Assembly (NCBI GenBank): GCA_907163375.1
Contig: CAJQUW010004413.1
Span: 47,587-111,586, forward strand
Origin: Prostheceraeus crozeri
Lineage: Eukaryota; Platyhelminthes; Polycladida; Euryleptidae
DNA: 64,000 bases
Reading direction: 5' to 3'
The position numbers and the translations under genes were made by a program. Shown here one piece after another: positions 60,798-64,000 of this stretch (the first letter of the stretch is position 1; every line of letters begins with the position of its first letter). The notes below the pieces were generated by a model, which searched no databases, had not been told where the DNA came from, and was given only the letters and a program-made list of their open reading frames with translations.

Positions 60798-63457
60798 ATA
60801 CGCTATTTCACTTCCGTAAATTTACTTATTGCATGTTAAGATGTATTTGCTGATTTCTATTTCATCAATAAAGGCTCTTCCACTACTAAACACATTCGAA
60901 AAAGTGCGATAGGAAGTCAATCTTATTATGCATCCTGTTACAACTCTGACGGAAGGTACGTCGGAAGAGCCAGTCGAATTTTGCACATTTACGATTACTG
61001 AATACTTTCGAAGAAAAACAATCTTCTTCGAATTTTGACAAATAACAAATGGGCCCATTTTTGCTCGTCTTGTATTACAACATGCGTCCGAAGCACAGAA
61101 AGTCTTTCTTACGGATTTATGCAGATGCTACTTTGTACCTTTTTTTAAAGATCGATGTCGAGGAATCTATGAAAGTGATTGTGGAGGAATTGTCAATATA
61201 AAAAATGGGTCAGAAAATAGTTTAATAATCGTTGATTGCACTGGTTTTTAGGACTTCAAATTGAAAAGTTCCATAGTTCATTGCAAAGTTACGAAGGACT
61301 ATGAATTACATGCAATAGTACTGTAGGTAGGTATGTATTTAAATCGCAAGAGCTGCCAATGATGATAATCACCGACAATTTTGAGTCACTTTTCGATGAA
61401 GCAATAAGCCCGAAACTTTAAATGAATTCAAAATAGAAGAAATTTTACTTTATGAAAGCGAAGGCACATCTCGAAGTTTTACAGTAATACTTCCAGCTGT
61501 TCGCATCACTGCACTGATCATGGCTCTTATAAAACGAAGTACAAAAGTGATCATAAAAACATGGAAACTGAGGAGGTAGATTTGTCAACGGGATGTTATA
61601 GACAGAGCGGATTTTTTTAATTTGGTTGGTAGTCAACCTTTCATTTCGCTTCAGCTGTTGCAACATAATTTCTCAATTACTTCCTCTCGTATTTTTGCGC
61701 TCTTATCAATAATCACTAACCGCCTTTGTAAACTGCCGAAGAGAACAACTTTTATTAAAAGGTGAAAAACTATCATAATTTTCGCTTTTTCGATAAAGTG
61801 CAATCAAGTAACTTTCTTGAATTTTAAAACATTAAATCGTTAACATCACGTCAGCCACAAAATTCGAAAGTCTACCACAGTCACGTGATGCTACACAGGA
61901 AGTTCGAGCGAGGTTTTATATCAAATTGGTTGTTGGAATCAAATTTGAGCCTAGACAAAGTGTACCCTTCGCGCGGTTACCAGTTTGCAAGTTCAAGTAA
62001 AGAGAGTAGGTGTAACAGCTGCAAGGCGGCCTTTTTGAGCGGAAATATCTGTCAGATTACTCGATAGTAGATTTTTAATCGCACGATTCAGAAGGGAGAA
62101 ATTCTTGCATCAATTGCTTAAGCTTGGCTCGATTGCTACCATCAGTCTTTGATGGCACTGTTAATGATAGAAAATAGCTATATGCGGCATTCATCTGCTT
62201 CTTTTTTCATAGTGTTGGTTTAGGTTACAGGTTCACGTTGATTAAGGCAACAATTCTGTGAGCAAAAATGTGAATTTCCTAATAAAGATCTATTTGCAAG
62301 GGGAATATCAATTCGATTCATCCTAATCATATCAGTCAGCCGCCACACTCAAGAAATACATTATTGTCTACAAGTTTGGCTGCATTTCTCCTTCAGACTG
62401 GGACACCCGACTTTTCAAATAATTAAAGCAATGTCTGTCGTCGGTAAATTTGTAGACTACAAACACAACTATATTTATTCTCGAATTCATACTTTATTAA
62501 GAGCTAAAATAAGACAAATGATAAAGTTAACACCATGGAGTAAATATGTTAGGTAGAGTGGTAACTCCGCATATATTACATCCCCAGTGTGTATGCGCAT
62601 TCGATTTTATTAAATGAACTCGAGGGAGATACAGGTGGTATTGTTACCAAATGTGAGATATGCAAATTTTTTGCAGTTTTGAAGAAATTTCCAAGGAATT
62701 GGGTGATCATGATAGTAAATGTAGAAGATATGATGGTATTTTACAGATCCTCAGTGTCATGAAGCCTTGGTGAGGTAATTTGTTAATTAAATTAGCAACT
62801 CGATGACCTGATATTACTTTCATGCTCAGCCTCAAGAGAATCTTCTTAAGTGTGATCATATCATAAACAACCTGCCACTGGTAGAGCAAAATAACAGAAT
62901 CAAAGACAATGATTTCAATTAACTTTGAAAGATGTAAATGGGTCCACATCATCATTCAGATTTAAGGAATGAAACACAAATTTGGTGAATCATGCCGACG
63001 AAAATTGAAATGAAACTTGAAATTTCAGCCAAGAAAGCACAATAAGATTGCGATTTTTTCATGAAGACTTTCATTATAATGCGGTTCATGAAATTACCTT
63101 GACAATCGGCTTCATTTCCACTTAGTTAGGATGCTTATTAGCAAATATTCATTCCTTTTGATATCCAATTTGTTTCATACTACTTATAACGGGGCGTCAT
63201 GTCGGCAGTTTATAAATTGGCGAAAATTTAGCTTTTTCAAAACTGCTCAAATGATTAATTTACTGCAGGAACGTAATCTCCGCAAAAAACTGAATCTTTT
63301 CATATAAAAATTTTCACTGTATACATACACTTTTTTTAGTCGACAGTCTACCTACACATACTTACTCTATGGTTAACATCTGAACGTTTTCGCCGGCTCT
63401 TCTCAAGGGTGGACATCGGTTGACCGGTGACGGATTCCGCTCACCGGTTGTGAAGCG
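60798..63457. other. No gene recognised
   Basis: A possible LINE poly(A) signal AATAAA lies at about 60,868. Several short frames between 60,860 and 61,330 (for example SYYASCYNSDGRYVGRAS) might be remnants, but I cannot identify them. The rest is AT-rich and featureless. Confidence 0.35.
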
Positions 63458-64000
63458 GAATCCGATGATAGTCTTGCTTTTCTGGATGTTTTAGTGTCCA
63501 GAGATTGCAGCGGGAACACAGTGACCTCTACTTATCGCAAGCCCTCATGGAGGGCTTGAATTTGCATTTTTTTGAGTCATGTTCCGATGTGTTACAAGAG
63601 AAGATTAGTTCAATGTTTATTTGATGGAGCCCGTCGAATATGTTCCGATTGTTCTTTGGAGGCCAAGTGTCGCTTTTTTGTTTGATACTTTGAAGGCTAG
63701 CGGCTATCCTGAACAGTTCATTTTGAAGTACTCTGCTGCAAAATACTGCAGAAAAGGAACTACCAACATTTGGTCCCAAATATAAACCTGTTTACATTCG
63801 TGTTCCATTTCTGCATGATAGGCTTTCCACATTTTTTTGTAAGAAATGAAGTTGTGTCACTGAAAGTGTTTGTCCTGCCATCGATCATATTGTAATACAT
63901 AGTACGAGATCTATTTTGTTCGTTCTCTGAAGGATGAGTTGCCCTTCGAGAGTGAGGCCCGTGTCGTTTATAAATTTTCTTGCGGTTGTGGATGCATCTA
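63458..64000 (+). pseudogene. Penelope-like element: RT end and start of GIY-YIG, cut by window edge
   Basis: Segments in shifting frames match the family order: DDSLAFLDVLVSRDCSG, VTSTYRKPSWRA, YKRRLVQCLFDGARRICS, then LPTFGPKYKPVYIRVPFLHD and a final VVYKFSCGCGC that normally leads into the YIG motif. Penelope-like elements encode a telomerase-like reverse transcriptase with a C-terminal GIY-YIG nuclease. There are several stops and frameshifts. The 5' end is not recognisable upstream of 63,400 and the 3' part lies outside the window. Confidence 0.75.

Noticed and set aside
62707-62770. Tiny exon between ttttacag and gtaatt
   Set aside because: Only about 28 bp between splice-like signals with no coding support; such pairs occur often by chance.
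1-64000. CRISPR arrays, operons or bacterial features
   Set aside because: The window has introns, metazoan transposons and a synaptic gene; the tandem repeats at 24,347 and 43,096 have no spacers.

Overview
This is an AT-rich metazoan genomic window, probably from a marine or other aquatic invertebrate; I cannot name the species. Coding exons are short, have GT-AG boundaries and lie in multi-kilobase introns full of DNA transposons and retroelement remains. The one host gene I recognise is synapsin on the minus strand. Six consecutive exons of its ATP-grasp (C) domain lie at 56,178-56,089, 41,032-40,970, 24,149-24,007, 22,683-22,609, 13,485-13,383 and 9,201-9,092. Their reading phases join without a break. 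The 5' part of the gene lies beyond the right edge. The C-terminal exons are to the left and were not recognised. Everything between 9 and 56 kb is therefore intronic to synapsin.

Region by region: 1-9 kb is mostly featureless, with two hairpins and one possible plus-strand exon. At 9.7-10.25 kb is a ~0.5 kb MITE of a family I call X. At 16.1-20.4 kb a P-superfamily transposon with a THAP domain sits inside one X copy, next to a second X copy. At 21.3-22.3 and 33.3-34.1 kb are two copies of another long-TIR MITE family (Y). At 25.6-30.6 kb is a large imperfect inverted repeat whose left arm is interrupted by a decayed Tc1-like element. At 31.07-33.21 kb is a pogo/Tigger-like element. At 36.8-37.5 kb is a Penelope-like remnant, and at 39.7-40.2 kb another X copy. 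At 43-45 kb are minisatellites and a GC-rich block. At 45.98-51.83 kb is a nested block: X-family copies holding a 3.9 kb RAG1/Transib-like transposon. At 58.2-60.8 kb is a degenerate LINE with a tRNA-like insertion, and at 63.46-64 kb a second Penelope-like fragment runs off the edge.

The most interesting object is the 3,910 bp element at 46,787-50,696. It has ~0.5 kb terminal inverted repeats starting CACAGGT and a 5-bp GC-rich target duplication, confirmed by a paralogous empty site 4.3 kb away. It holds a decayed gene whose zinc-cysteine N-terminus and core motifs follow the order seen in RAG1. No RAG2-like gene is visible. All transposase genes here carry stops or frameshifts, so these are fossils; any mobilisation would need active copies elsewhere.
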